NCBI GenBank assembly: GCA_047528285.1
Contig: CP180022.1
Location: 248,001-312,000 of the forward strand
Reading direction: 5' to 3'
Length of the DNA stretch: 64,000 nt
Source: G047528285 sp047528285
GTDB taxonomy: Bacteria; Pseudomonadota; Gammaproteobacteria; Enterobacterales; Enterobacteriaceae
The notes under the pieces are model-generated. The model was not told where the DNA came from. It did no database searches and saw nothing but the letters and a program-made list of their open reading frames with translations. A program made the translations under genes and the position numbers. Shown here in pieces: positions 22,227 through 32,342 of the stretch (positions are counted from its first letter, which is position 1; the number at the start of each line of letters is the position of its first letter).

Positions 22227-23366
22227 ATGAGCTATCAGGTGCTTGCCCGTAAGTGGCGTCCTCAAAGATTTACCGATGTAGTAGGTCAAGAGATTGCCCT
22301 AACAGCGCTGGCAAATGGCCTATCATTAGGCAGGATCCACCATGCCTATCTGTTATCCGGCATCCGTGGAGTAGGCAAAACGACCATTGCCCGTTTGCTA
22401 GCAAAAGGACTGAATTGCGAAACCGGTATTACCGCCACCCCATGCAATCAATGTAGTAATTGTCAGGAAATTGAGCAAGGCCGCTTTGTCGATCTAATTG
22501 AAATCGATGCGGCCTCGCGCACAAAAGTCGAAGATACACGTGATCTACTAAATAACGTGCAGTACGCATCGGCTCGCGGACGTTTCAAGGTGTACCTCAT
22601 CGATGAAGTTCACATGCTATCTCGCCACAGCTTTAACGCGTTACTAAAAACTCTGGAAGAACCACCAGCGCATGTCAAATTTTTACTGGCCACCACTGAT
22701 CCGCAAAAATTGCCAGTAACAATCCTTTCCCGCTGCTTACAGTTTCATTTAAAAGCTCTCGATATCGAACAGATCTATGACCAACTGTTAACAGTGCTGC
22801 AACAAGAGCAGATTATTACCGAGCGGCGCGCGCTACAGTTACTGGCGCGCGCCGCTAATGGCAGCATGCGTGATGCCCTTAGTCTGACCGATCAGGCTAT
22901 TGCCATGGGAAAAGGGGAAATCACTACCGAGGCAGTAAATTTGATGCTAGGTACATTAGATACCAAGCAACCGATGGCGCTTATTGAAGCGCTGGTTGAT
23001 GCCGATGGCGAAGGCATGATGGCACAGCTTGCTGAATGCGCCTCTCGTGGTATGAATTGGGAAATTTTACTTCTTGAAATGCTTTCTTTATTACACCGTC
23101 TCGCAATAAGTCAGCTATTACCGGAAAAATTGAAGGATGAGGAAGATCCGAATATCGCGCCGCGATTGCAAAAATTAGCTCAACGCCTTTCACCTGCTGA
23201 TTTGCAACTATATTACCAAGCACTGCTGATTGGGCGAAAAGAACAACCTTTTGCACCGAATCCAAGGATGGGAGTAGAAATGACATTGCTACGAGCGATG
23301 GTGTTGCATCCCCCTTTTGTTGAACCGTTAACAAGAATACCGAAAAAAAACAGAAAAAATAGCTAA
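22227..23366 (+). CDS. dnaX: DNA polymerase III clamp-loader subunit DnaX, truncated (gamma-like)
   Basis: DnaX is the motor of the clamp loader. The N-terminal region is intact: Walker A GIRGVGKTT at 45-53, zinc cysteines C64, C73, C76 and C79, the DEVH Walker B block near 125 and the sensor SRC motif. Domain III, needed for oligomerisation, is largely present. The frame ends after 379 codons (IPKKNRKNS), against 431 for gamma and 643 for tau. The end falls in a run of eight A followed by six A. A minus-one slip there would add about 20 codons before another stop, so tau cannot be restored by one slip. tau tail fragments persist downstream in other frames. There is no clear ribosome binding site. 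Confidence 0.92.
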   Translation: MSYQVLARKWRPQRFTDVVGQEIALTALANGLSLGRIHHAYLLSGIRGVGKTTIARLLAKGLNCETGITATPCNQCSNCQEIEQGRFVDLIEIDAASRTKVEDTRDLLNNVQYASARGRFKVYLIDEVHMLSRHSFNALLKTLEEPPAHVKFLLATTDPQKLPVTILSRCLQFHLKALDIEQIYDQLLTVLQQEQIITERRALQLLARAANGSMRDALSLTDQAIAMGKGEITTEAVNLMLGTLDTKQPMALIEALVDADGEGMMAQLAECASRGMNWEILLLEMLSLLHRLAISQLLPEKLKDEEDPNIAPRLQKLAQRLSPADLQLYYQALLIGRKEQPFAPNPRMGVEMTLLRAMVLHPPFVEPLTRIPKKNRKNS

Positions 23367-24560
23367 ACTTATTGCTATCGCCTCCAGAGATTCTAATTTT
23401 CAGGGGATCTTCTAGGCACTAAAATTTCAACATACGCAATTTTGCAGGGGAGCATAGCGGTTCTTTATCCCGCTGACACCGATATACACCCTTAAATATT
23501 AGCGTTTTATAGCAATGCTTACGCAAACAACGTGCTTCAATCTAATGCCGTCATGACTTTTCTTAGAAGCCTAATTCTCTAAAAAACTATTTTCGTCATA
23601 CAGTGGCAGAGGCGGAAATAGGATAGAAAGAGCAGTCTCTGGCATTTTCTGAGCGCAAAACCCGTTGACAGGCGCGCGCGGATAAGATCTTTTTACTTCC
23701 ACAACCGATGTTGTTGTTGTATAGTCTCTTCTCCACCAAAATAGGTCAGAGTAGTCCATAATGCTGATGGCAGCTTGATACAACCATATATCTCCATCAA
23801 CTTCAGTAAAAATAAGGCGCCACGAGGGGATTTAGCAACAGAAAGCGATGAAGCCAGAAAGTAAAACCGAGCAAACACTCTCAGCACGTGATCATAACCC
23901 GTTGCCGAATACGATTGAACAAATATTCAGATTCGTGCCGTATTTCTGAAGCATCATCAGAATAAAAAAAACAAAAAAAAATAAATAGGAACCAATACGA
24001 TAGAAATTATCCACCACTCCGCAACAGCGTCTGCTTGCTGGCAATCGGGAAGATCCGATAAAAAACCTTTCCAAGAAAGGAAAGCTTTATTCTTTAGTAG
24101 GCCAGGCATCAGCCTAAAATTGACTCCGTGTTGGAAATTACCTCTAAAAAAAGCAAACTTGGTACGAATGTATAAAAATGTTGAAATTTAGCGCTATAGT
24201 AGCAGAAGAATCCGCCATATCGTGTTCTTTTTGCAGCCACAAGGTTGGATCCAATATAGCAACACCTAAGTTTTAGTACAAGCATCAAACCGACATGCCT
24301 GGAAAGAGGATGCAACAGAAAATCTGCACACATCCGCACCTCTTGCAGAAAAATCTTAATCCAGCATCACAGTTCAAAGCGCTGGTGGAGAAATACCTCC
24401 TACGCAGCACACTCTGAACACACGGGTTAAATTGCAACAAAAAAAGATAATAATATTCAAACAATGAATATTCCGCTAAAATGGCGCTAAAATACACAAA
24501 GAAAAAGATTATGAATGATTCATGCATTTTAATGCTACAGCACTTTTAACACACCGAGCT
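23367..24560 (+). pseudogene. dnaX: Decayed dnaX 3' region (tau domains IV-V)
   Basis: The interval between truncated dnaX and ybaB is about the length of the missing tau tail. At about 24443-24487 the plus strand reads KDNNIQTMNIPLKWR, matching the tau C-terminal stretch EDDNPAVRTPLEWR, followed by a stop. This frame is displaced relative to the living dnaX frame. A weaker match near 23406 (LLGTKISTYAILQGS) suits the linker LLAARQQLQRVQG. Tau binds DnaB helicase and polymerase alpha through these domains. Several minus-strand open frames here are not genes. Confidence 0.7.
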
Positions 24561-24636
24561 AAATCAAAAACAGTATTCGGCCCCTGTAAAACCCTACAAA
24601 AAGTACTTAATTCAATACAAAATTGAGGGAAAAAGG

Positions 24637-24969
24637 ATGTTTGGTAGTAAAAACGGGATGGGAAACCTAATGAAGCAAGCCCAGAACATGCAGGAAAAAA
24701 TGCAACAATTGCAAGACGAAATCGCCCAGCTGGAGGTAATCGGCGAGGCAGGTGCAGGTTTAGTTAAAGTTACCATCAATGGTGCACATAATTGCCGCCG
24801 CGTTGAAATCAATTCCAGCCTATTGGAAGATGATAAAGACATGCTAGAAGATCTGATCTCCGCGGCGTTCAATGACGCCGCACGCCGTATCACGGAAACA
24901 CAGAAAGAAAAAATGACTAATATCTCCAGAGATATGCAGTTTCCTCCTGGTTTTAGAATGCCATTTTAA
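24637..24969 (+). CDS. ybaB: Nucleoid-associated protein YbaB/EbfC
   Basis: This small dimeric protein binds DNA and is found next to dnaX and recR in most bacteria. The 110-residue frame is complete (E. coli 109), with the N-terminal [17 protein letters not shown] coiled helix and the conserved [13 protein letters not shown] and PPGFRMPF ends. A GAGGG element lies about 12 bases before the ATG. The neighbours on both sides, the dnaX tail and recR, are dead, which makes its preservation notable. Confidence 0.95.
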   Translation: MFGSKNGMGNLMKQAQNMQEKMQQLQDEIAQLEVIGEAGAGLVKVTINGAHNCRRVEINSSLLEDDKDMLEDLISAAFNDAARRITETQKEKMTNISRDMQFPPGFRMPF

Positions 24970-24979
24970 CGAGAAATCT

Positions 24980-25227
24980 CCTTATCTTTGGTTTACTTGG
25001 CTGGCAGAATTAATCGCAGAATTTATTCTAAAATTATGGCTTCTTAATCAATTTCACGAAATCTCTCAATGAGAGAATACAATAGGCCCCTTATACAAAT
25101 CTCTGCGCGCGATAGCAGGAAAATATTATTCCATAAATACCTTATAACAAAAGAGAACAACAGAAAAATAATTCACGGCTCTAACCCTCTGCCAAGCAAT
25201 ACTCTTTCCTCGTCTCACATCAGGTTC
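24980..25227 (+). pseudogene. recR: recR pseudogene (collapsed)
   Basis: recR follows ybaB in enterobacteria. An open frame at 25069-25341 contains QISARDSRK, reminiscent of the RecR zinc-finger surroundings (CNICSNPRRQ), and NTLSSSHIRF, a shortened match to the RecR C-terminus TTLSHSLAGRHKIRF. The zinc cysteines are gone and about half the length is deleted. RecR loads RecA at gaps with RecF and RecO. Confidence 0.55.
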
Positions 25228-26010
25228 GTGAAAAAATACTCACTGATCTGCATCTTACCACCCCCGATAATTGACCTATGCCTTATGTATAAGGCAGCAT
25301 ACAGTTTATCCCTGCAGATTGATTCATCTGATCATGGATGATCCATCCTTACAACATAAAAAACTTCTAATTCAAGATTTTATCTTTAAAACTCTAAAAA
25401 AATTCAAATATGCATTTTTATTAGGAATGGCTCATTCCCATCTCAGTATAATTAACACGTACAATCACAGCACGGATGTTTCAGAAGGTTTATTTTATCT
25501 CATAATATAAACAAGAAATGGTCAAAAATCCTCACTCATACTCAAAAATAACGCTATTTAAGTAGATTTATTGTAAAACGAGATAAATATAATTTATACA
25601 ACGAAACCTAAAATAAGAAAATAAAACAAGGAATACCTTTCGGTTCAGGCTATGCTTGTTTTCCTGTAGAAACGTAAAAATTTTATTGCTTTAGTTACAT
25701 AAACGACTAAAAAAAGGCCTACCCACATCGAACAAAAGAGGTTAATATTTCTCGCAAATAAAAAATATAGGCGCAAAAACAAACGTACCTGTTTTGATTA
25801 ATTAATATGCATACCGACGAAGAGATGGAGAACTTATTGTTTTCCTGAAAGTTAATAGGCTTTTATATAGGTTTGGATCGAGATTATTTCGCACCTCCAC
25901 ATTACCATGTTCTTCATCCCATCCTGAATAAGTTTGTATTTTGGAGCAAATGTGTTCTACATACATTTATGGAACGGGGGAAATGTGATTACAAAATTAA
26001 TAGCAAGTTT
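25228..26010. other. Desert between recR relic and ispH
   Basis: No gene is supported. Short open frames at 25271-25510 and 25873-26085 are hydrophobic or antisense to ispH and show no recognisable motif. The point where the ybaB block meets the ispH block, which are far apart in E. coli, lies here. Confidence 0.6.
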
Positions 26011-26967
26011 TTATTCCCTCTTTTTATTACATCTTACTTCCAACTCTTTCGGCATTCCAAATACAATGTTTTCCTGTTGACCTGAAAGCTCTTCGATACC
26101 TTCAGAACCTAATGAACACAAGCGTTCAATCACCTGCTGCACTAATATATTCGGAGCAGACGCGCCGGCAGTAATGCCGATATTTTGCTTTCCCTGAAGC
26201 CAGCTTTCTTGGATTACGGAGGCGCTATCAATTAGATACGTCGGCTTGCCAAGCCGCTTGGCTAACTCAGCCAACCGATTAGAATTAGAGGAATTTTTTG
26301 AACCAACAACCAAAACCACATCTGCATCAACAGCAAGCTTTCGCACCGCTTCTTGGCGATTGCTGGTGGCGTAGCAAATATCATTTTTACGAGGTCCAAT
26401 AATTGTTGGAAACCTTTCGTGCAGCGCATTAATAACATGCGATGTGTCATCCACTGATAAAGTTGTCTGTGTCATAAAACAAAGATTATCAACATTTTTA
26501 ACATTTATCCGCCAAACATCGTCTGGAGATTCGACCAGATACATTCCGCCGTCGGGGTTATTATATTGCCCCATGGTACCATCCACTTCAGGATGCCCGC
26601 TATGGCCAATAAGAATGGCTTCTGTGCCATTGCGGCTGGCACGGGCAACCCTCATATGGACTTTGGTCACTAGCGGGCAGGTGGCATCAAACACGGTTAA
26701 ATCATGGCGATGTGCCTCTGCACGCACGGCTTGAGAAACGCCGTGGGCAGAAAAAATTAAGATTGATCCATCAGGCACTGCTGCAATTTTTTCAATAAAA
26801 ATCACTCCTTTCTGGCGCAACATATCAACAACATAACAATTATGAACCACTTCATGGTGAACATAAATAGGTGCACCATAAATTTCTAGAACACGCTTCA
26901 CGATAGTAATTGCTCGCTCAACGCCAGCGCAAAATCCTCGCGGATTAGCCAAAAGTATTCGCATCAT
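26011..26967 (-). CDS. ispH: HMBPP reductase IspH
   Basis: IspH is the last enzyme of the MEP isoprenoid pathway, reducing HMBPP to IPP and DMAPP with a 4Fe-4S cluster. Cysteines for the cluster are seen in PRGFCAGVE (C13), DATCPLV (about 97) and [10 protein letters not shown] (about 198); the EEL/SKNSSNS substrate-binding blocks are also present. At 318 residues it is full length (E. coli 316). Two ATG codons in tandem stand at the start; the second gives the E. coli N terminus. It lies downstream of dead fkpB in the ribF-ileS-lspA-fkpB-ispH order. Confidence 0.96.
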   Translation of the reverse strand: MMRILLANPRGFCAGVERAITIVKRVLEIYGAPIYVHHEVVHNCYVVDMLRQKGVIFIEKIAAVPDGSILIFSAHGVSQAVRAEAHRHDLTVFDATCPLVTKVHMRVARASRNGTEAILIGHSGHPEVDGTMGQYNNPDGGMYLVESPDDVWRINVKNVDNLCFMTQTTLSVDDTSHVINALHERFPTIIGPRKNDICYATSNRQEAVRKLAVDADVVLVVGSKNSSNSNRLAELAKRLGKPTYLIDSASVIQESWLQGKQNIGITAGASAPNILVQQVIERLCSLGSEGIEELSGQQENIVFGMPKELEVRCNKKRE

Positions 26968-26971
26968 TCAA

Positions 26972-27160
26972 TTGCCTTTTGTTTTGAATCAATCGATAGC
27001 AATTTTAGTGGCAAGTGAATAGTTAAAATCGACGTTAATAGATTCCATCCATGCCATATCACTATTGATAATCTCTCTCTTTATTATTAAGGCCACAACA
27101 CGAGCTTAATGCGAGCGGCATCAGGGGATAAGAAAAACACAAACTCCCCTCTTCAAAAAT
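26972..27160 (-). pseudogene. fkpB: fkpB relic (SlpA-type peptidyl-prolyl isomerase)
   Basis: In the exact place of fkpB the minus strand reads ESINVDFNYSLA (about 27010-27050), matching DSITVDFNHPLAG near the FkpB C-terminus. Upstream, GSLCFS and, one base shifted, SPDAAR correspond to DKTTFSLEPDAAFG. The interval is about half the 450-base gene, with stops and at least one frameshift. Confidence 0.72.
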
Positions 27161-27185
27161 CGGATAGCGGCCAACCCTCGCTATC
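27156..27185 (-). terminator. Possible terminator of the ribF-ileS-lspA operon
   Basis: GATAGCG at 27163-27169 pairs with CGCTATC at 27179-27185 around a 9-base loop, and TTTTT follows shortly after on the minus strand. It lies 80 bases past the lspA stop. A TTTT run also flanks the other side, so it could work in both directions or be chance within the fkpB corpse. Confidence 0.4.
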
Positions 27186-27265
27186 TTTTAATAAATTAAA
27201 GATGCAGCAATACAAGTGACATCTGATTTTTGCAGGGAAATTTGTTGTCACTTTATTCTGTCTTT

Positions 27266-27757
27266 CTAGCAGTTTTTTCTTTTAGAAAAATAAAACCCCT
27301 CCAATATAATCAGTATGGCACCGATGCAAATGCCAACATCTGCTAAATTAAAAGCGGGCCAATGATAGTCTTTGATATTGAAATCAATAAAATCAATCAC
27401 TACTCCGTATATTATACGGTCCCACAAATTGCCCAGCGCTCCTCCAATAATCATCGCATAAGCAACATTTGATATGCTACGATTCTTTGAACGGTACATT
27501 ATAACTAGCAGCACCATCGAAATGAGAAGCGCGATAGTTGAAAACATCCAACGTTGCCATCCCTCCCTATCCGCCAAGAAACTAAAAGCAGCACCCGGAT
27601 TAATAACATAGATAAAATTAATAAATGGAATAATAGGAATCGATTCGCCAAGAAAAAATTTTTTTAAAATCCAGTGCTTACTACCTAGATCCAACAAAAA
27701 AACAATCAATGTTAGCCAAAGCCAGCGTAATCCTGTAGATCTTATAATATTATTCAT
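27266..27757 (-). CDS. lspA: Lipoprotein signal peptidase LspA
   Basis: LspA is the inner-membrane aspartyl protease that removes signal peptides from prolipoproteins such as Lpp. The 163 residues (E. coli 164) form four transmembrane helices. The catalytic aspartates lie in the conserved blocks [19 protein letters not shown] and FNLADVGI. Its ATG shares one base with the ileS stop (TGATG), so translation is probably coupled. Its substrate Lpp is present in this window. Confidence 0.96.
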   Translation of the reverse strand: MNNIIRSTGLRWLWLTLIVFLLDLGSKHWILKKFFLGESIPIIPFINFIYVINPGAAFSFLADREGWQRWMFSTIALLISMVLLVIMYRSKNRSISNVAYAMIIGGALGNLWDRIIYGVVIDFIDFNIKDYHWPAFNLADVGICIGAILIILEGFYFSKRKNC

Positions 27758-30573
27758 CAGACAAACTTACGCTCTTCACCCAATCCAACTACATTGATAA
27801 CACAACGGCCACAAATTTCAGGATGTTTAGCACACTGACCTATATCCGTCTCATAATGCCAGCAGCGCGGACATTTTTTTCCATCAGCTTTTGCTAAGGC
27901 AATTTTCAACTCTCTAAGTCCTTCACACTGCACCGCGTTATCAACAGCGTTAGCGTAATCCAGTACTACTGCACTAGAAGTAAGTAATGCAAAGTAAAGT
28001 TCATCTCCTAGCGCGTGCAATGAAGCAGCAAGATCTGGCATTGCGTACAGAGTAATACTGGCTTCCAGTGAACCCCCAATCCTCTTATCTGCCCGCGCTT
28101 GCTCGATCATTTTGTTGGTTTCACGACGAACTTGGAGTAAGGTTTGCCAATAAGCATCGTTCAACGGTAGACTGGGATCCAGTCCAAACAAACCTTCATA
28201 CCACTCCTCGGTAAAGACATATTGCGCACGTTTACCTGGCATAAAACGCCAAATTTCATCGGCAGTAAACGAAAGAATGGGCTCCATCCAACGAACTAAA
28301 GCCTCAATAATATGATACAAAGCAGTCTGACAGCTGCGGCGGTTAATACTGTCTGCTTTGGCGGTATACTGACGATCCTTGATAATATCTAAATAAAAAG
28401 ATCCCATCTCGACTGAACAGAACTGCATCATTCGCTGCACAACATGATGAAAATCATATCTCTCGTAAGCAATAATAATTTCCATTTGTACCGCCTTCGC
28501 TCGACCTACCGCCCAGCGATCTAGTATCATCATGTGCTCCGGATTGACACTATGACGCACCGGATCGAAACCATTCAGATTGGCTAGTAAAAAACGCGCG
28601 GTGTTACGAATCCGCCGATAAGCATCGGCGGATCGGTTAAGGATCTCATCAGATACCGCCATTTCACAAGTATAATCTGTGGAAGCAACCCACAGGCGCA
28701 GGATATCAGCGCCTAGTTTATCCATAATATGCTGCGGACTAATTACGTTACCTACCGATTTTGACATTTTGCGACCTTGCCCATCGACAGTAAACCCGTG
28801 AGTTAAAACCTGACGATATGGCGCATTGCCATATATGGCGGTAGAAATCATCAGAGATGACATAAACCAGCCACGATGCTGATCTGATCCTTCCAGATAA
28901 AGATCAGACATCTGGCCTTTAAATTCAGGACGTACATCCACCACAGAAAAGTGGGTAGAACCGGAATCGAACCACACGTCTAGCGTGTCCGAAATCTTGT
29001 GATAATTAGCAGCATCGTTACCTAAAATATCGACAGGATCTAAATCCCACCATGCCTGAATACCAGCCTGCTCAACCAGTTGCGCTACTGTTGCTATCAG
29101 TTCGATAGTACGCGGATGTAAGGCTTCAGTTTCATTATGCACGAAAAGTGCCATCGGTACACCCCAAGTGCGCTGACGTGAAACACACCAATCTGGGCGA
29201 TTAAGAACCATGGTTTCGATGCGCATCTGACTCCAGAGTGGAATCCAATCTACTTCTTTTATTTTTGCTAAGGACTGCTCACGTGGCCCGCATTGATCCA
29301 TACTAACAAACCACTGTGGCGTTGTGCGAAAAATAATCGGCGTTTTATGCCGCCAACAGTGCGGGTAGCTATGCTGCAATTTTCCTACATGAAGCAGAGC
29401 ACCGCTATTACGCAGTAAGCCAACAATTACATCATTTGCCTTGAACACCTGCAGACCGTTTAACGCCGGAAAAGTACCAGGGAGATAACAACCATCCGGC
29501 CCAACTAGATTGGCGACTTCTAAGCCATATTGCTGACCGATATCGTAATCATCGGGACCGTGACCGGGAGCAGTATGCACTGCGCCAGTACCTACATTTA
29601 AAGTCACATGCTGGCCAAGGATAGCTGGAATATCGAACCCCATGAACTGATGGCGAAATCGTAATAGCTCCAACGCACTGCCTTTGGCACTACCGAGTAC
29701 TCTCCAGTACCTAATATTAGCACGCGCCATCACACTCTTGACTAGAACGGTGGCTAGAATATAGCCTTCTCCATCGACCTCGATCAATTGATAATCAAAT
29801 TTCGGGTGAATGGCGATTGCGCGGCTAGCCGGCAATGTCCATGGCGTGGTAGTCCAGATCACTAGTGAAATTTGACCATTAAAATCCGCAACACCGAATT
29901 TATCGGCAACCGCACCGGCGTCTCTAGCTACGAAAGCCACATCGATAGATGGCGAAATTCTATCATAATACTCAACCTCCGCCTCCGCTAGCGCAGAGCC
30001 GCAATCGATACACCAATACACCGGTCTGACCCCTTTACTCAAATAACCATTAGAGATCATTTTTCCAAGTGCTCGTATGATATTCGCCTCGGTTTCGAAG
30101 TCCATCGTCAGATAAGGATGCTCCCAGTCTCCGAGTACTCCTAATCGAATGAAATCTTTTTTCTGTATTTCAATTTGTTCGGCAGCATAACGACGGCAGG
30201 CGTCGCGAAATTCTGCAACGCTAACCTTCTTGCCAGGCTTGCCGATCAATTGTTCCACCTTCAACTCAATTGGGAGGCCATGGCAGTCCCATCCAGGTAC
30301 GTATGGCGAGTCATAACCCATCAGGCCTTTAGATTTGATGACAATATCTTTAAGAACTTTATTAACCGCATGACCGATATGAAGGCTTCCATTCGCATAC
30401 GGAGGGCCATCATGCAAAATAAACGTTTTTTTGCCTTTTCTAGCCTGACGAATCATTCCGTAGAGATCCTCTTTATACCAACGCTGTAGTATAGTAGGCT
30501 CACACTTGACTAAGTTCCCACGCATGGGAAACGCTGTGTTTGGCAAGTTAAGTGTATTTTTATAATCAGTCAT
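27757..30573 (-). CDS. ileS: Isoleucyl-tRNA synthetase IleS
   Basis: A class I synthetase that charges tRNA-Ile and edits valine. At 938 residues it is the same size as E. coli IleS. The HIGH signature is seen as ANGSLHIGH near residue 60, KMSKS near 600, and the C-terminal zinc-binding pairs KCPRCWH and EICGRC. The CP1 editing domain with TWTLPASRA and [16 protein letters not shown] is present. I use the ATG at 30573 rather than the preceding TTG. It follows ribF by 33 bases. Confidence 0.98.
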   Translation of the reverse strand: MTDYKNTLNLPNTAFPMRGNLVKCEPTILQRWYKEDLYGMIRQARKGKKTFILHDGPPYANGSLHIGHAVNKVLKDIVIKSKGLMGYDSPYVPGWDCHGLPIELKVEQLIGKPGKKVSVAEFRDACRRYAAEQIEIQKKDFIRLGVLGDWEHPYLTMDFETEANIIRALGKMISNGYLSKGVRPVYWCIDCGSALAEAEVEYYDRISPSIDVAFVARDAGAVADKFGVADFNGQISLVIWTTTPWTLPASRAIAIHPKFDYQLIEVDGEGYILATVLVKSVMARANIRYWRVLGSAKGSALELLRFRHQFMGFDIPAILGQHVTLNVGTGAVHTAPGHGPDDYDIGQQYGLEVANLVGPDGCYLPGTFPALNGLQVFKANDVIVGLLRNSGALLHVGKLQHSYPHCWRHKTPIIFRTTPQWFVSMDQCGPREQSLAKIKEVDWIPLWSQMRIETMVLNRPDWCVSRQRTWGVPMALFVHNETEALHPRTIELIATVAQLVEQAGIQAWWDLDPVDILGNDAANYHKISDTLDVWFDSGSTHFSVVDVRPEFKGQMSDLYLEGSDQHRGWFMSSLMISTAIYGNAPYRQVLTHGFTVDGQGRKMSKSVGNVISPQHIMDKLGADILRLWVASTDYTCEMAVSDEILNRSADAYRRIRNTARFLLANLNGFDPVRHSVNPEHMMILDRWAVGRAKAVQMEIIIAYERYDFHHVVQRMMQFCSVEMGSFYLDIIKDRQYTAKADSINRRSCQTALYHIIEALVRWMEPILSFTADEIWRFMPGKRAQYVFTEEWYEGLFGLDPSLPLNDAYWQTLLQVRRETNKMIEQARADKRIGGSLEASITLYAMPDLAASLHALGDELYFALLTSSAVVLDYANAVDNAVQCEGLRELKIALAKADGKKCPRCWHYETDIGQCAKHPEICGRCVINVVGLGEERKFV

Positions 30574-30606
30574 CAACTTCTAAGTTCCGTTTTTAGTTTG
30601 AGCCTT

Positions 30607-31545
30607 TTAATGTGTCGCTAGCCAGAAATAGTTTCGAGCACTTACCACATCATTCGTGATTTGACGCTTTAAATCGTCCAGCGAAGAAAACCGTCGTTCA
30701 TTGCGCACCTTCATGCATATCACTACTTCAATATGGCTACCGTATAAGTTCATAGCCACATCCAGCAAATGCACTTCTAGCTGCTGGCAATTACCGGGCA
30801 CCATGGGTCGTGTTCCAATGTTTGCTACGCCGGGTAGCGGGCGGTTAAGTATGCCGTAGACTTCTACCGCATACACACCATTTATCGGAACTTTGCGCCC
30901 TTTTAGCGAAATGTTAGCAGTCGGAAAACCGATAGTTCGCCCCAGCGCATTTCCATGCACCACTCGTCCGGAAAGGCGATAGGGATGTCCTAATAACATT
31001 TTTGCTTCCAGCAATCGATCCTGCGCTAACGCCTCACGTACGGCGGTACTGCTAATGCGCAAACCGCACTCGGTATAATAAGTCACGGTGCTCATTACTT
31101 CAAACCCAGCTTCTTTCCCTGCTTGCGAGAGCAAGGTGTAATCACCTTGACGTTGAGCGCCAAAACGAAAATCGGCGCCAACACAAATAAAACGTACTCC
31201 TAACTTTTGCACCAGCAAATCCATTACGAATGTACGGGCGCTAAGCGTCGCAATTCGCTTATTGAAAGTTAGGCATAAAACCCCATCCACGCCAGCGGAT
31301 TCCAAATATTTCACCTTATCCCGCAACCTAGATAACCGCGCAGGCGCAGCATTTCCAGTAAAATGCTCCTCCGGCTGAGGTTCAAACACCATTACTATTA
31401 CCGGCAACCCGCGACGGCGAGCTTCAACCTGCAACTCTGCTATAAGCGCCTGATGTCCACGATGAAACCCGTCAAAATTGCCAATGGTCAGAACACATCC
31501 ATGATTACGTGTCGGTAAATTATGTATACCGCGAATAAACTCCAT
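30607..31545 (-). CDS. ribF: Bifunctional riboflavin kinase/FAD synthetase RibF
   Basis: RibF makes FMN and then FAD from riboflavin. The N-terminal nucleotidyltransferase domain shows IGNFDGFHRGHQ near residues 21-32, and the C-terminal kinase domain shows GRTIGFPTANI and the NGVYAV block. It is 312 residues (E. coli 313). It heads the ribF-ileS-lspA unit and is divergent from rpsT. FAD is needed by many retained enzymes, so the gene is expected to be essential. Confidence 0.97.
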   Translation of the reverse strand: MEFIRGIHNLPTRNHGCVLTIGNFDGFHRGHQALIAELQVEARRRGLPVIVMVFEPQPEEHFTGNAAPARLSRLRDKVKYLESAGVDGVLCLTFNKRIATLSARTFVMDLLVQKLGVRFICVGADFRFGAQRQGDYTLLSQAGKEAGFEVMSTVTYYTECGLRISSTAVREALAQDRLLEAKMLLGHPYRLSGRVVHGNALGRTIGFPTANISLKGRKVPINGVYAVEVYGILNRPLPGVANIGTRPMVPGNCQQLEVHLLDVAMNLYGSHIEVVICMKVRNERRFSSLDDLKRQITNDVVSARNYFWLATH

Positions 31546-32026
31546 AATAAGATCAAAATACCTAAAACAGTTAATATTGATAGATTATACCTTGTACAAC
31601 AGATAAGGTTAACCTCTGATGTCCAATCTTTGACATACCTTCGAAAAGATGGCGACTCTTTTTTTCACGATCACTCTACTTTACGCAGGATTCTACACTA
31701 CCGAAAAGTGGTGGCTGAAATTTAGTAGCTACGCTATTAGAGTTAATCGTATCGAAAAATTTAGCACATAAGCGAGCATGCCTTTCTTTTCATATCACGA
31801 CATTGATCCAGTTTTTTGCCGATTATCTAGGTGTATAAGGCGTGTGAAGACTGGGTAATTAAGTTAGTTCGTAATAAAAGAAAGGGACTCAGGATACGCT
31901 CACCCCTCTAGATATTCATTACCGCTTAAAGCAGTGTTGTTTTCATAAATCAATAGACAAAAGAAAACCAGTCAAGCATAATACTAGGAATATTATTTAT
32001 CTAAAAATAAGTTAAGGAGTTTAACC
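31546..32026. other. Divergent spacer between ribF and rpsT
   Basis: No gene is supported. The spacer must hold promoters for both directions. The only clear signal is the rpsT ribosome binding site AAGGAG at 32013-32018. Confidence 0.5.
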
Positions 32027-32290
32027 TTGGCTAATATCAAATCAGCTAAAAAACGCGACATACAGTCTGAGAAACGTCGTAAGCATAATGCTAGTCATCG
32101 TTCCATGGTACGAACTTTTGTGAAAAAAGTTTATTCTGCGATCGCTACCGGCGATAAAGAAGCAGCATATTCTGCATTTGCTGCCATGCAGCCAATTGTT
32201 GACCGCCAGGCCGGAAAAAGGGTTATCCATAAAAACAAGGCCGCAGATTATAAATCAACACTGATCTCACATATTAATAATATGCAGTAA
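32027..32290 (+). CDS. rpsT: 30S ribosomal protein S20
   Basis: S20 binds 16S rRNA early in small-subunit assembly. The 87-residue protein is complete. It starts with TTG, as in E. coli, where the weak UUG start is part of S20 autoregulation; a strong AAGGAG lies 8 bases before it. It is the only plus-strand gene in this block and is convergent with nhaA, with only 52 bases between them; nhaR, normally between, has been deleted completely. Confidence 0.97.
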   Translation: MANIKSAKKRDIQSEKRRKHNASHRSMVRTFVKKVYSAIATGDKEAAYSAFAAMQPIVDRQAGKRVIHKNKAADYKSTLISHINNMQ

Positions 32291-32342
32291 TTGCTATTAT
32301 ATTTGTAATATTTATCTGCGCCCATGATTTTTATAAAATATC

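Noticed and set aside
23571..24527. Several minus-strand frames of 60-80 codons between dnaX and ybaB
   Set aside because: They overlap the decayed tau tail on the opposite strand, have no conserved motif, and are rich in residues typical of chance frames.
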